From Chloroflexota bacterium (GTDB lineage Bacteria > Chloroflexota > Dormibacteria > Dormibacterales > Dormibacteraceae): a stretch of 7,986 nucleotides of DNA. Location: the NCBI GenBank assembly GCA_005880755.1, contig VBGV01000044.1:1-7986 (forward strand). Direction: 5' to 3'. Below, one piece after another: positions 1 to 6,109 of this stretch. Position 1 is the first letter of the stretch. Each line of letters opens with the position of its first letter. The notes beneath the pieces were generated by a model. It had not been told where the DNA came from. It saw only the letters and a program-made list of their open reading frames with translations, and did not search any database. The translations under genes and the position numbers were made by a program.

Positions 1-2
1 CC

Positions 3-206
3 GAGCAGGCAGGCCGGTTGAAGGAGCTTGCCCCATGGGGCCTGGCGATGACCAAGCAGATGCTCAACCGAGCGGCCTCGACCGACTACTCGACCGCGAT
101 CGAAATGGAGGCTTTCACCCAGACCCTGCTGATGACCGCCGACGACTTCCGCGAGTTCCACGCGGGCTTCACCGGCAAACGCAAGCCGGAGTTCCGGGGC
201 CGCTGA
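3..206 (+). CDS. Enoyl-CoA hydratase/isomerase family protein, C-terminal fragment
   Basis: This is the 3' end of a gene that begins before the window. The reading frame is open from base 3, and 67 codons remain before the TGA at 204-206. The visible tail matches the C-terminus of the crotonase superfamily: an Ala/Leu-rich helix with a PWGLAMTKQMLNRA segment, then an acidic Glu-containing helix (AIEMEAF), then a TADDFREFHAGFTGKRKPEF ending. It corresponds to the usual 'T-x-D-x-x-E-x-x-x-A-F-x-x-K-R-x-P-x-F' close of enoyl-CoA hydratases. Known members hydrate or isomerise acyl-CoA thioesters in beta-oxidation or related catabolism in the cytoplasm. The catalytic Glu residues and the oxyanion hole lie outside the window, so the exact reaction cannot be told. 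A TTG at 18 is an internal codon, not the start. Confidence 0.8.
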   Translation, partial: EQAGRLKELAPWGLAMTKQMLNRAASTDYSTAIEMEAFTQTLLMTADDFREFHAGFTGKRKPEFRGR

Positions 207-366
207 TCCCGAGGCCCAGTGGGCACGCCGACCTAAGCGAAACCCGACGCGAATCTAACCGAGCGTGAGGAGCAGCGTTCGCCCAACTCGAGCTTCGGCA
301 CGACCACAGATGTAACTACTGGCGGTATCGCCTTGTGCACCGGCGGACTGAACGGAGGTAGCCGAA
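207..366 (+). other. Intergenic region upstream of the lipoprotein gene
   Basis: About 160 bases carry no convincing gene. Two small inverted repeats are visible: GCCC/GGGC with a 3-nt loop at 214-224, just after the hydratase stop, and GGCG/CGCC with a 4-nt loop at 321-332. Neither has a T-tract, so I do not call a terminator. A promoter for the following gene probably lies here, but I cannot identify convincing -35 and -10 boxes. Confidence 0.4.
354..358 (+). promoter_or_regulatory. Ribosome binding site of the lipoprotein gene
   Basis: GGAGG lies 8 nt before the ATG at 367. It is one of only two strong Shine-Dalgarno sequences in the window and fixes the start of the lipoprotein gene. Confidence 0.75.
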
Positions 367-819
367 ATGAGGCGATTGGTTATTTCCCTGGTGGGCCTGC
401 TTGCGATCGTGGCCTGCGGTGGCGGGCCCGCGTCCTCGACCACGTCCCCGGCGGCCCCTCCCACACCGACCATCAAGTTCACCATGGGCGCACAGAACGC
501 CAGCGGCGTGTCGGGCACCGGCGAGGTCGTAAAGGGGTCGGGCTCGTTCACAGTGACGATCAAGCTCACGGGCATGGCGGCCAACTCCAGTCATATCTCT
601 CACGTCCACACCGGTTCCTGCGCCAAGAACGGTGGGATCGCGTACGCCTTGAGCCAGGTCATAGCCGATTCCTCGGGCGCGGCAACCGTGACCAGCACGG
701 TGCCGGCTGAGTACTCGATTCCGTCCGGGGGCTGGTATGTCAACGTCCACCACGGGCCGGACTTCAGCGCGCCGGCCAACGGGCCGAGCATCTCCTGCGG
801 GGACCTGCCGGCGGCCTGA
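367..819 (+). CDS. Small secreted lipoprotein with CHRD/Cu-Zn SOD-like domain
   Basis: A 150-residue protein, probably exported and lipid-anchored. Residues 1-16 form a signal peptide (two Arg, then a hydrophobic stretch) ending in an I-V-A-C lipobox, with Cys17 as the lipidation site. A Ser/Thr/Pro/Ala-rich linker (about 21-35) follows. The remaining domain is beta-rich and contains a HisxxHisValHisThrGlySerCys cluster (H76, H79, H81, C85), a W-Y-V-N-V-H-H segment (H128, H129) and a late Ser-Cys-Gly-Asp (C144). The 'HxHxG...YVNVH' layout resembles CHRD domains. The early Cys after the His cluster plus the late CGD is also reminiscent of the Cu/Zn superoxide dismutase disulfide, but a full SOD metal-ligand set is not evident. 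Function is unknown; extracytoplasmic metal binding is possible. It is followed after 27 bases by the nitroreductase-family gene, so the two may be cotranscribed. A strong GGAGG supports the ATG start. Confidence 0.8.
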   Translation: MRRLVISLVGLLAIVACGGGPASSTTSPAAPPTPTIKFTMGAQNASGVSGTGEVVKGSGSFTVTIKLTGMAANSSHISHVHTGSCAKNGGIAYALSQVIADSSGAATVTSTVPAEYSIPSGGWYVNVHHGPDFSAPANGPSISCGDLPAA

Positions 820-846
820 GCCCTCCGCGTAAGGTTGCTTCTAGCG

Positions 847-1272
847 GTGAAAGCAACCCCGTACAACCAGAAGACGATCGCCGAGTTCGAGGCCAAAAAA
901 GGGCGCGGGGTCGGGATGTGGGGCGACCACGTCCTGCTGATGACCGCGAAGGGAGCCCGGAGCGGCGAGGCGATCACGACACCGCTCGTCTACGGCCGCG
1001 AGGGTGACGACTACGTCATCGTGGCTTCGAAGGGCGGCTCACCCAAGCACCCGATCTGGTTCGGCAACATCAAGACGAACCCCGAGGTCGAGGTCGAGGT
1101 GGCGGACGGCGACGGCACGGAGCGGTTCCCGGCGCGCGCCCACGTCGTGGACAGCCGCGAGGAGCGCGACCGCCTCTACGAAGACATGTCCAAGATCTGG
1201 CCCAGTTTCAAGGTGTACCAAACCCGGACCGAGCGTCTCATCCCGGTCGTGGTCCTGAAACGCCTGCGCTGA
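847..1272 (+). CDS. Nitroreductase family deazaflavin (F420)-dependent oxidoreductase (DDN-like)
   Basis: A cytoplasmic protein of about 141 residues, typical for the split beta-barrel F420/FMN-binding DDN family. Recognisable elements, numbered from the GTG at 847, are a YNQKTIAEFEAKKGR N-terminal helix, V-L-L-M-T-A-K-G-A-R-S-G (29-40), T-T-P-L-V-Y (44-49), V-I-V-A-S-K-G-G-S-P-K-H-P-I-W (57-71), N-P-E-V-E-V-E-V, and a C-terminal R-T-E-R-x-I-P-V-V-V-L. Family members use reduced cofactor F420 to reduce quinones or nitro compounds, and some lack demonstrated activity. The substrate cannot be predicted. A TTG at 835 would add four residues, but AAGG at 831-834 directly abuts it, leaving no spacer. 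The GTG at 847 lies 12 nt from that AAGG and gives the expected N-terminus, so I prefer it. The family is most common in actinobacteria and chloroflexi, which supports that taxonomic guess. Confidence 0.85.
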   Translation: MKATPYNQKTIAEFEAKKGRGVGMWGDHVLLMTAKGARSGEAITTPLVYGREGDDYVIVASKGGSPKHPIWFGNIKTNPEVEVEVADGDGTERFPARAHVVDSREERDRLYEDMSKIWPSFKVYQTRTERLIPVVVLKRLR

Positions 1273-1294
1273 GCCCGGGGTCGCGAAATCACCC

Positions 1295-1323
1295 TTGACA
1301 AGCCGCCGTTTGCGTGATTGGAT
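1295..1323 (+). promoter_or_regulatory. Candidate sigma-70-type promoter of the sugar-uptake operon
   Basis: A perfect TTGACA -35 hexamer (1295-1300) is followed by a 17-nt spacer and TTGGAT (1318-1323). The latter is a weak -10 match, but it is preceded by TG-n (1315-1317) as in extended -10 promoters. The region sits in the only conspicuously AT-rich patch of the gap before the binding-protein gene, about 55 nt upstream of its ATG. The -35 is convincing; the exact -10 is uncertain, because TATATC just downstream would give too long a spacer. Confidence 0.5.
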
Positions 1324-1331
1324 ATATCAAC
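1318..1331. promoter_or_regulatory. Possible repressor operator overlapping the -10 region
   Basis: The 8-bp perfect palindrome GATATATC (1321-1328) is flanked by TTG on the left and AAC on the right, giving an imperfect dyad of TTG-N7-CAA form in an otherwise GC-rich region. It overlaps the proposed -10 box, where a repressor would block RNA polymerase. The GntR-LacI hybrid regulator encoded in the same locus is the natural candidate to bind it. This is inference from position and symmetry only; AT-rich promoter DNA often contains chance palindromes. Confidence 0.3.
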
Positions 1332-1365
1332 ATATTCTCAGGTCCAGCCCTCCTGGCCCCAGGAG

Positions 1366-1372
1366 AGAGGAG
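1366..1372 (+). promoter_or_regulatory. Ribosome binding site of the solute-binding protein gene
   Basis: AGAGGAG, within a longer purine run (1361-1372), is 6 nt from the ATG at 1379. It is the strongest ribosome binding site of the locus, consistent with a binding protein made in excess over the permeases, whose GTG starts have weak or no such sites. Confidence 0.75.
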
Positions 1373-1378
1373 TGACGG

Positions 1379-2914
1379 ATGGCCGACACGTTTTCCCGTC
1401 GGAGTTTCCTGTTCCAGGGAGGTCGGGTTCTGCTGGCGGGAGGCGCGGTTGCCACGGCCGGCCCACTGCTCGAGGCGTGTGACTGGTTTGCCAAATCCAG
1501 CCCGACCTCAACGGCCGAGGTCACGTACACCTACCCGACGTTCACCCCGGTACCCGATGTCCAGCTGGTGCAGGACGCGATCAACAAGATCCTCCTGCCC
1601 AAGTACGGTGTGACGCTCAAGCTCAACCCCGTCGACGCCGGCGCTTACGACCAGAAGCAGAAGCTGGCGGTCGCCGCAGGCGACGTCCAGGACATCGTTT
1701 ATTCCGTGCCCTGGATCAACAACTACTACGTCAACGTCGCGCAGGGAGCCCTCAAACCTCTCGACGACCTGATCAAGAAGTACGCCCCCAAGACGTACGC
1801 GAGCATGTCAGTCCAGGCCTGGCAGTCGACCAAGGTCAAAGGCAAGATCTACGGCGTCATCAACCAGCAGCCGTGGACGCGGCCGATCGGGCCGCGGGTC
1901 CGCAAGGACCTGGCCACCAAGTACGGCCTCGACCTTTCCAAGGTGTACACGTTCGACGACCTCACGCCATTCCTGGCGGCGGTGAAGGCCGGCGAGCCCG
2001 GCGTTACTCCGATCGGCTACTCCACGATCTCGGAAAAGGGCCCACCTTACAGCGCCGCGTATCTCGGCTACGAGATCGTCGACGGCGTTTCAACCGACGC
2101 CGGCATCATCGGCGTGAAGGCCGACGACCCGAACCTCAAGGTCGTCAACATCGCGACGCTGCCGGAGTTTCGGCAGCAGGTGCAGCTGGCGCGCCAGTGG
2201 TACCGCGCGGGCTACTACCCGGCGGAGCCGCCCGGCGATCAGTCGATCGCAAACTGGAGAGCGGGCAAGTACGCGGTCGAGATCGACGTGGTGCACCGCG
2301 ACTCGGTCGGCCAGCTCAAGCAGACATACGGAATGGATTTCGTCGCCAAGGGCCTGGGTCCGCTCGTTCTCACCACGGGCGGAATCATCGCGACGATGAA
2401 CAACGTCAGCAACACGTCGAAGCACCCGGAGGCTGCGATGAAAGTGCTGGAAGCACTCAACACAGACGTGGAGGTCTACCGCCTGATCAGCCGCGGGATT
2501 GAGGGCAAGCACTATGTCGTGACCGACGCCAAGAATGGCGTGGTCGGTTTTCCAACGGGCGTTACGGCCAGCAACAACCGATACAACCCGCAGACGTCAT
2601 GGATGTTCGGCGACCTGTTCAACGACTACTACTCGTCGCCCGACGTTGTAGGAGCCTGGCCACTGTCACTCAAAGACAACCAGGCGGCGACCCCGTCGCA
2701 GGCGCTCGGCTTTGCCTTCGACCCCACCAACGTGAAAACCGAGTTGGCCCAGGTGCAGCAGTCCCAGCAGCAGTACGGCTTGCCGCTGATCATGGGCCGC
2801 GTGGACTCGAGCGCCGGCATGCAGACCTACCTGAGCAAGCTGCACGATGCCGGTGTCGACAAGGTCATCTCGGAGATCCAGCGCCAGCTCGACGTGTGGA
2901 AGTCGTCCAAGTAG
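1379..2914 (+). CDS. ABC transporter substrate-binding lipoprotein, LipO/YtcQ type, Tat-exported
   Basis: A 511-residue family 1 extracellular solute-binding protein that would capture an oligosaccharide or glycoside outside the membrane and deliver it to the two permeases downstream. The N-terminus carries a twin-arginine motif, S-R-R-S-F-L at 6-11, then a hydrophobic stretch and an L-E-A-C lipobox with Cys34. The protein is therefore predicted to be exported folded by Tat and then lipidated. The mature part shows the usual alternating-lobe fold features. Near residue 340-385 comes I-A-T-M-N-N-V-S-N-T-S, then H-P-E-A-A-M-K, and further on R-G-I-E-G-K-H-Y, as in LipO proteins. The last about 75 residues match the DUF3502-type tail, with K-L-H-D-A-G-V-D-K-V and E-I-Q-R-Q-L-D-V-W. 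It precedes the repressor gene by 84 nt. The mannoside substrate is inferred only from the adjacent GH38 gene. Confidence 0.9.
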   Translation: MADTFSRRSFLFQGGRVLLAGGAVATAGPLLEACDWFAKSSPTSTAEVTYTYPTFTPVPDVQLVQDAINKILLPKYGVTLKLNPVDAGAYDQKQKLAVAAGDVQDIVYSVPWINNYYVNVAQGALKPLDDLIKKYAPKTYASMSVQAWQSTKVKGKIYGVINQQPWTRPIGPRVRKDLATKYGLDLSKVYTFDDLTPFLAAVKAGEPGVTPIGYSTISEKGPPYSAAYLGYEIVDGVSTDAGIIGVKADDPNLKVVNIATLPEFRQQVQLARQWYRAGYYPAEPPGDQSIANWRAGKYAVEIDVVHRDSVGQLKQTYGMDFVAKGLGPLVLTTGGIIATMNNVSNTSKHPEAAMKVLEALNTDVEVYRLISRGIEGKHYVVTDAKNGVVGFPTGVTASNNRYNPQTSWMFGDLFNDYYSSPDVVGAWPLSLKDNQAATPSQALGFAFDPTNVKTELAQVQQSQQQYGLPLIMGRVDSSAGMQTYLSKLHDAGVDKVISEIQRQLDVWKSSK

Positions 2915-2932
2915 GCTCATTTCTCCTCTTGT

Positions 2933-2963
2933 GCGGGCGATTGAAACCGTTTCGGTCGCCCGC
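2933..2963. promoter_or_regulatory. 31-nt hairpin containing a LacI-operator-like dyad
   Basis: The left arm (2933-2946) pairs with the right arm (2950-2963) over 14 positions: eight Watson-Crick pairs (GCGGGCGA with TCGCCCGC), two G-U pairs, then four more Watson-Crick pairs, around a 3-nt CCG loop. The inner core GAAAC-C-GTTTC (2943-2953) resembles LacI-family operators. No T-tract follows (the next bases are CCTTGC), so it is not a classic intrinsic terminator. It lies between the binding-protein gene and the repressor gene, 36 nt before the repressor ATG. It may be an RNA stem that protects the upstream message or causes partial termination, or a DNA operator for autoregulation. The structure is directly visible; its role is inference. 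Confidence 0.55.
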
Positions 2964-2998
2964 CCTTGCAACGACGTGTCAACCTGGTCACCTGAACG

Positions 2999-4207
2999 AT
3001 GACTGAGGCGAGGGATTGGACGGTCGACCCGGGCAATCCACTGCCGCTCTATTACCAGGTCTACGCGTCGCTGCTCCAGCGCATACAGGGAGGTGAGTTT
3101 CCGCCCGGGAGCTTTCTGCCAGCCGAGCGACAGCTGACCGAGGACTATGGCGTCAGCCGCATCACCATCATCAAAGCCCTCAACGAACTGTCTCGCGAGC
3201 ACCACATCAAGCGCCAGCAGGGGCGGGGAACGGTGGTCACTCATCCCGCCGAGCGCCCCGCCACGGAGCGGGGCTCGATTGCCTTCATCTGCCACGTGCT
3301 CGACCACCCCTACCTGTTCCACGTCCTCATGGGCATCGCGCGCACCGCCGCCGAGAATCACCGCAACCTGCAAGTCATCAGCTCGTACGACACGGACGAC
3401 GTGGAGGCGCGCCACGTCAAGGAGGCGATCGCCCTCAACGTTGAGGGCATCATCGTCTTCCCCCACCACCGCTATCAGAACCAGGCGCTTTACGAGGAGC
3501 TTCAGCGCGCGCGATTCCCGCTCGTAATGGTCGACCGTTACTACCCGCAGATCGACACTGATCGCGTCGTCTTCAACGACGAGACGGCCGCCTACCAGCT
3601 TGTGAGCAGGCTGATCGCGAAGGGCCGCCGGCGGATCGCGGTCATCTCATATTTCGAGGTTGAGGCGACCAGCGTCAACCACCGCCTGAGCGGGTATCGG
3701 CGGGCTCTCCAGGAAGCAGGCATGCCATACGACGAGGACCTGGTGTGGCTCGATGTCTATCAATCGTTTCAGCGGCCGGAAGAGCTGCTGAGCGACGTGT
3801 CGGCCCGCGAGCGGCTCCGGAGGCGGCTGACGCAATTCGAGCCCGACGCGCTTCTCACTCTCAACGACGACGTGCTCGAGCGCGTGACATACGACCTTCT
3901 GATCCTCAGCCGCTCGGTGCTTCCAGTGTCGGCGTCAGACCGCAAGCGCTCCTCGTCGATCCACTGGACGGGCGAGATCGCGAGCTTCAGCCACAAGGCC
4001 CCTGCACCGCATTCCCCTTACCAATCGATGGCGGCCGTCCACTCCGGCGAGCTTCTCGGGGCCGAAGCTGCGAGGCTGCTTGTCGCAAGGACGACCCGGT
4101 CGCTGAACGACAAGCCCCAGGTCATCATGGTGCCGATGACGATCGTCGAACCCGAGTCGGACGCGGCCGAGCCGCCACGGGCCGTCGCGGACGACTCCAC
4201 CATGTGA
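2999..4207 (+). CDS. GntR-LacI hybrid (AraR-like) transcriptional regulator
   Basis: A 402-residue DNA-binding protein, probably a sugar-responsive repressor of this locus. Residues about 14-82 form a GntR-type winged helix: PLYYQVYASLLQRI, then G-x-x-P-P-G-S-F-L-P-A-E-R-Q-L, then the recognition segment Y-G-V-S-R-I-T-I-I-K-A-L-N-E-L, then the Q-G-R-G-T-V-V wing. Residues about 92-385 form a LacI/periplasmic-binding-like effector domain, with I-A-F-I-C strands, V-D-R-Y-Y-P (178-183), F-N-D-E-T-A-A-Y-Q-L-V (192-202), R-R-I-A-V-I and H-R-L-S-G-Y-R-R-A-L. The domain order is that of AraR. The usual Gly-Phe-Asp loop of LacI proteins near residues 305-325 is not recognisable. The ATG has no clear ribosome site. 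The gene sits inside the transporter operon, between the binding protein and the permeases, and its TGA overlaps the first permease GTG by 4 nt. Confidence 0.9.
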   Translation: MTEARDWTVDPGNPLPLYYQVYASLLQRIQGGEFPPGSFLPAERQLTEDYGVSRITIIKALNELSREHHIKRQQGRGTVVTHPAERPATERGSIAFICHVLDHPYLFHVLMGIARTAAENHRNLQVISSYDTDDVEARHVKEAIALNVEGIIVFPHHRYQNQALYEELQRARFPLVMVDRYYPQIDTDRVVFNDETAAYQLVSRLIAKGRRRIAVISYFEVEATSVNHRLSGYRRALQEAGMPYDEDLVWLDVYQSFQRPEELLSDVSARERLRRRLTQFEPDALLTLNDDVLERVTYDLLILSRSVLPVSASDRKRSSSIHWTGEIASFSHKAPAPHSPYQSMAAVHSGELLGAEAARLLVARTTRSLNDKPQVIMVPMTIVEPESDAAEPPRAVADDSTM

Positions 4208-5196
4208 ACATTCCGAGCCTTCTGGGCGCGAAGCGGTCGCCGGTCGTCTCCGCGATCGTCCTACAGCGCGAGAGGTGGCGCCTGGCCAACGCCAACACCA
4301 AGCGCGACGTGGCCCTGCTCATGATGATGCTGCCGGGCCTGCTCGTCCTGTTCGTCTTCGCATACCTGCCGATGTTCGGCATCATCATCGCCTTCAAGGA
4401 CTACCGCGCCTACCAGGGCGTCCTGGGCAGTCAGTGGGTCGGCCTCAAGAACTTCCAGTACCTTTTCGGCACCGACGATGCCCGGCGCATCGTCGTCAAC
4501 ACGCTCGCCATGAACGCGCTCTTCATCGTCAGCGTGCTGGTGGTGGCGCTCGCGATCGCACTGCTGCTGAAAGAGGTGCAGGGCTCGAGTCGCTGGCTGT
4601 CGAAGTTCTACCAGTCGACCCTCTTTTTTCCCTACCTCTTCTCGTACGTGATCATCAATTACTTCGTCTTCGCGCTGCTCAACACGAGCAACGGCTTCGT
4701 GAACCACACGCTGGAGGCGGTGGGCGTGCACCCGGTCAACTGGTACCAGTCGGCGCAGTCGTGGCCCGTCATCCTGACCCTGGTCACCGTCTGGAAGAAC
4801 GCGGGCTTCTGGAGCATCGTCTACCTTGCCGGGATCATCGCCATCAACCCTGAGTACTACGAGGCTGCCACCATCGATGGCGCGAGCAGGTGGCGGCAGA
4901 TGTGGCGCATCACGCTGCCCCTGCTGAAGCCCCTGATCGTCATCAATTTGCTGCTCTCGATCGGCCGGATCTTCTACGCCGATTTCGGCCTCTTCTACCA
5001 GGTCACCCGCAACGCCCCCGAGCTCTATCCGACCACCGACGTCATCGATACGTACGTCTATCGAACGCTCACGACCATCGGCGATGTCGGCATGGCTTCC
5101 GCCGCGGGCACGTTCCAGGCGGTGGTCGGTTTCTTCCTGGTCCTTCTCTCGAATTGGTTGGTGCGCCGCACCGAGCCGCAAAGTGCAATCTTCTAG
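4204..5196 (+). CDS. ABC transporter permease, LplB type
   Basis: A 330-residue inner-membrane permease of the carbohydrate uptake-1 (MalF-like) family, LplB subtype. It would form half of the transport channel with the next gene product. Features are M-M-M-L-P-G-L-L-V-L-F-V-F-A-Y-L-P-M-F-G-I-I-I-A-F-K-D-Y, typical of LplB, and six predicted membrane segments at about 37-60, 101-123, 136-160, 188-211, 241-264 and 303-321. The cytoplasmic EAA loop is E220-A-A-T-I-D-G226, followed by I-T-L-P-L-L-K-P, and docks the ATPase. The GTG start at 4204 lies in a GTGA overlap with the repressor stop, implying translational coupling. The frame is open far upstream, but only because it overlaps the repressor gene, and the resulting extension is Arg-rich and unlike a permease. 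Substrate is inferred as a mannose-containing sugar from context. Confidence 0.92.
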   Translation: MNIPSLLGAKRSPVVSAIVLQRERWRLANANTKRDVALLMMMLPGLLVLFVFAYLPMFGIIIAFKDYRAYQGVLGSQWVGLKNFQYLFGTDDARRIVVNTLAMNALFIVSVLVVALAIALLLKEVQGSSRWLSKFYQSTLFFPYLFSYVIINYFVFALLNTSNGFVNHTLEAVGVHPVNWYQSAQSWPVILTLVTVWKNAGFWSIVYLAGIIAINPEYYEAATIDGASRWRQMWRITLPLLKPLIVINLLLSIGRIFYADFGLFYQVTRNAPELYPTTDVIDTYVYRTLTTIGDVGMASAAGTFQAVVGFFLVLLSNWLVRRTEPQSAIF

Positions 5197-6109
5197 CCCG
5201 GTGGTGGTCCTCCCGACAAAGCCACCGCGGCTGCGTGCCGGATACCGCCGCGTGCGCCCGGGTCAGATTGCCATCCACGCGAGCCTGTTGCTCCTGAGTT
5301 TCCTCTTCCTTTTCCCGTTGGTCCTGCTCGTCTCGGCGTCGCTCTCATCCGAGACCGACATCAGCAGATACGGGTTCACGCTCGTGCCACGGCGGGTGAC
5401 GTTCGACGCCTACCAGTACGTGCTGCAAGAGCCGAGCCAGATCCTTACCGCCTACGCCGTGACGATCACGGTGACGGCCATCGGCACCGCCGCCGGTGTG
5501 CTCGTCATGGCGCTGCTGGCCTATCCACTCTCGCGACCCGACTTCTCCTGGCGGCGTCCGCTTTCGTTCGTCGTGTTCTTCACCCTTCTCTTCAGCGGTG
5601 GCCTCGTCCCGCTCTACATCCTCGTCACGCATTACCTGCAGATCAACAACACGCTGTGGGCGCTGATCCTGCCTTACCTCGTGATGCCTTGGTACGTGTT
5701 TCTGCTCCGGGCCTACTTCGCCGGCTTGCCGCGGGAGCTGATCGACGCGGCCAAAGTCGATGGGGCGGGGGAGTGGCGGATCTTCTTTCAGATCGTCGTG
5801 CCGCTGTCGCGTCCGGCGCTGGCGACAATCGCCCTGTTCTGCGCCCTGACGTACTGGAACGACTGGTATCTCGCGTTGCTGTTCATCAACAATCCCGCGC
5901 TGGTGCCGCTCCAGTACCTGCTGTACCAGATCTCGACCAACATCCAGACCCTGCAGACCAGCTCGCAAGCATTCGGCGTGACGATTCCGGCGCTGTCTGC
6001 CCAGATGGCGATCGCCGTGCTTGCGATCGGCCCAATCACGTTGGCGTTTCTGGCCGTGCAGAAGCACTTCGTCAGCGGCATCACCCTTGGTGGGGTCAAG
6101 GGTGACTGA
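5183..6109 (+). CDS. ABC transporter permease, YtcP type
   Basis: The second channel subunit (MalG-like, YtcP subtype), 308 residues from the GTG at 5183. Six membrane segments are predicted at about 31-52, 90-114, 126-149, 155-175, 212-236 and 273-293. Family hallmarks are S-L-S-S-E-T-D-I after the first segment, an F-S-G-G-L-V-P-L-Y-I-L-V segment, the EAA-type loop I-D188-A-A-K-V-D-G194 followed by I-V-V-P-L-S-R-P, and the terminal F-V-S-G-I-T-L-G-G-V-K-G, near-diagnostic for YtcP-like permeases. The start is uncertain: the GTG at 5183 overlaps the previous gene by 14 nt, while GTGs at 5201 and 5204 lie just after its stop and shorten the protein by six or seven residues. None has a strong ribosome site. 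An in-frame ATG at 5084 would add a non-homologous Arg/Ser-rich stretch and is rejected. No ATPase gene is adjacent. Confidence 0.92.
   Translation: MQSSSPVVVLPTKPPRLRAGYRRVRPGQIAIHASLLLLSFLFLFPLVLLVSASLSSETDISRYGFTLVPRRVTFDAYQYVLQEPSQILTAYAVTITVTAIGTAAGVLVMALLAYPLSRPDFSWRRPLSFVVFFTLLFSGGLVPLYILVTHYLQINNTLWALILPYLVMPWYVFLLRAYFAGLPRELIDAAKVDGAGEWRIFFQIVVPLSRPALATIALFCALTYWNDWYLALLFINNPALVPLQYLLYQISTNIQTLQTSSQAFGVTIPALSAQMAIAVLAIGPITLAFLAVQKHFVSGITLGGVKGD

Noticed and set aside
1873..2502. 209-codon + strand frame inside the binding-protein gene
   Set aside because: It is a frame-shifted shadow rich in Arg, Gly and Ala, and the overlapping frame encodes a well-matched solute-binding protein.
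2933..2970. Intrinsic rho-independent terminator after the binding-protein gene
   Set aside because: The stem is strong but is followed by CCTTGCAACG rather than a T-run, so full termination is unlikely; kept as a regulatory hairpin instead.
3745..4203. N-terminal extension of the first permease back to 3745
   Set aside because: The extension overlaps the regulator's C-terminal coding sequence and is Arg/Ala-rich with no permease similarity. The GTG at 4204 gives a normal-length LplB.
4261..5181. 306-codon open frame on the - strand opposite the first permease
   Set aside because: Its translation is Arg/Asp/Gly/Val-rich with no domain, and it is a codon-position shadow of the clearly recognised LplB-type permease. 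The other long - strand frames at 2666-3469 and 5345-6121 are the same kind of artefact.
5084..5182. ATG at 5084 as the start of the second permease
   Set aside because: It would add 33 residues unlike YtcP proteins and overlap the first permease by more than 110 nt.
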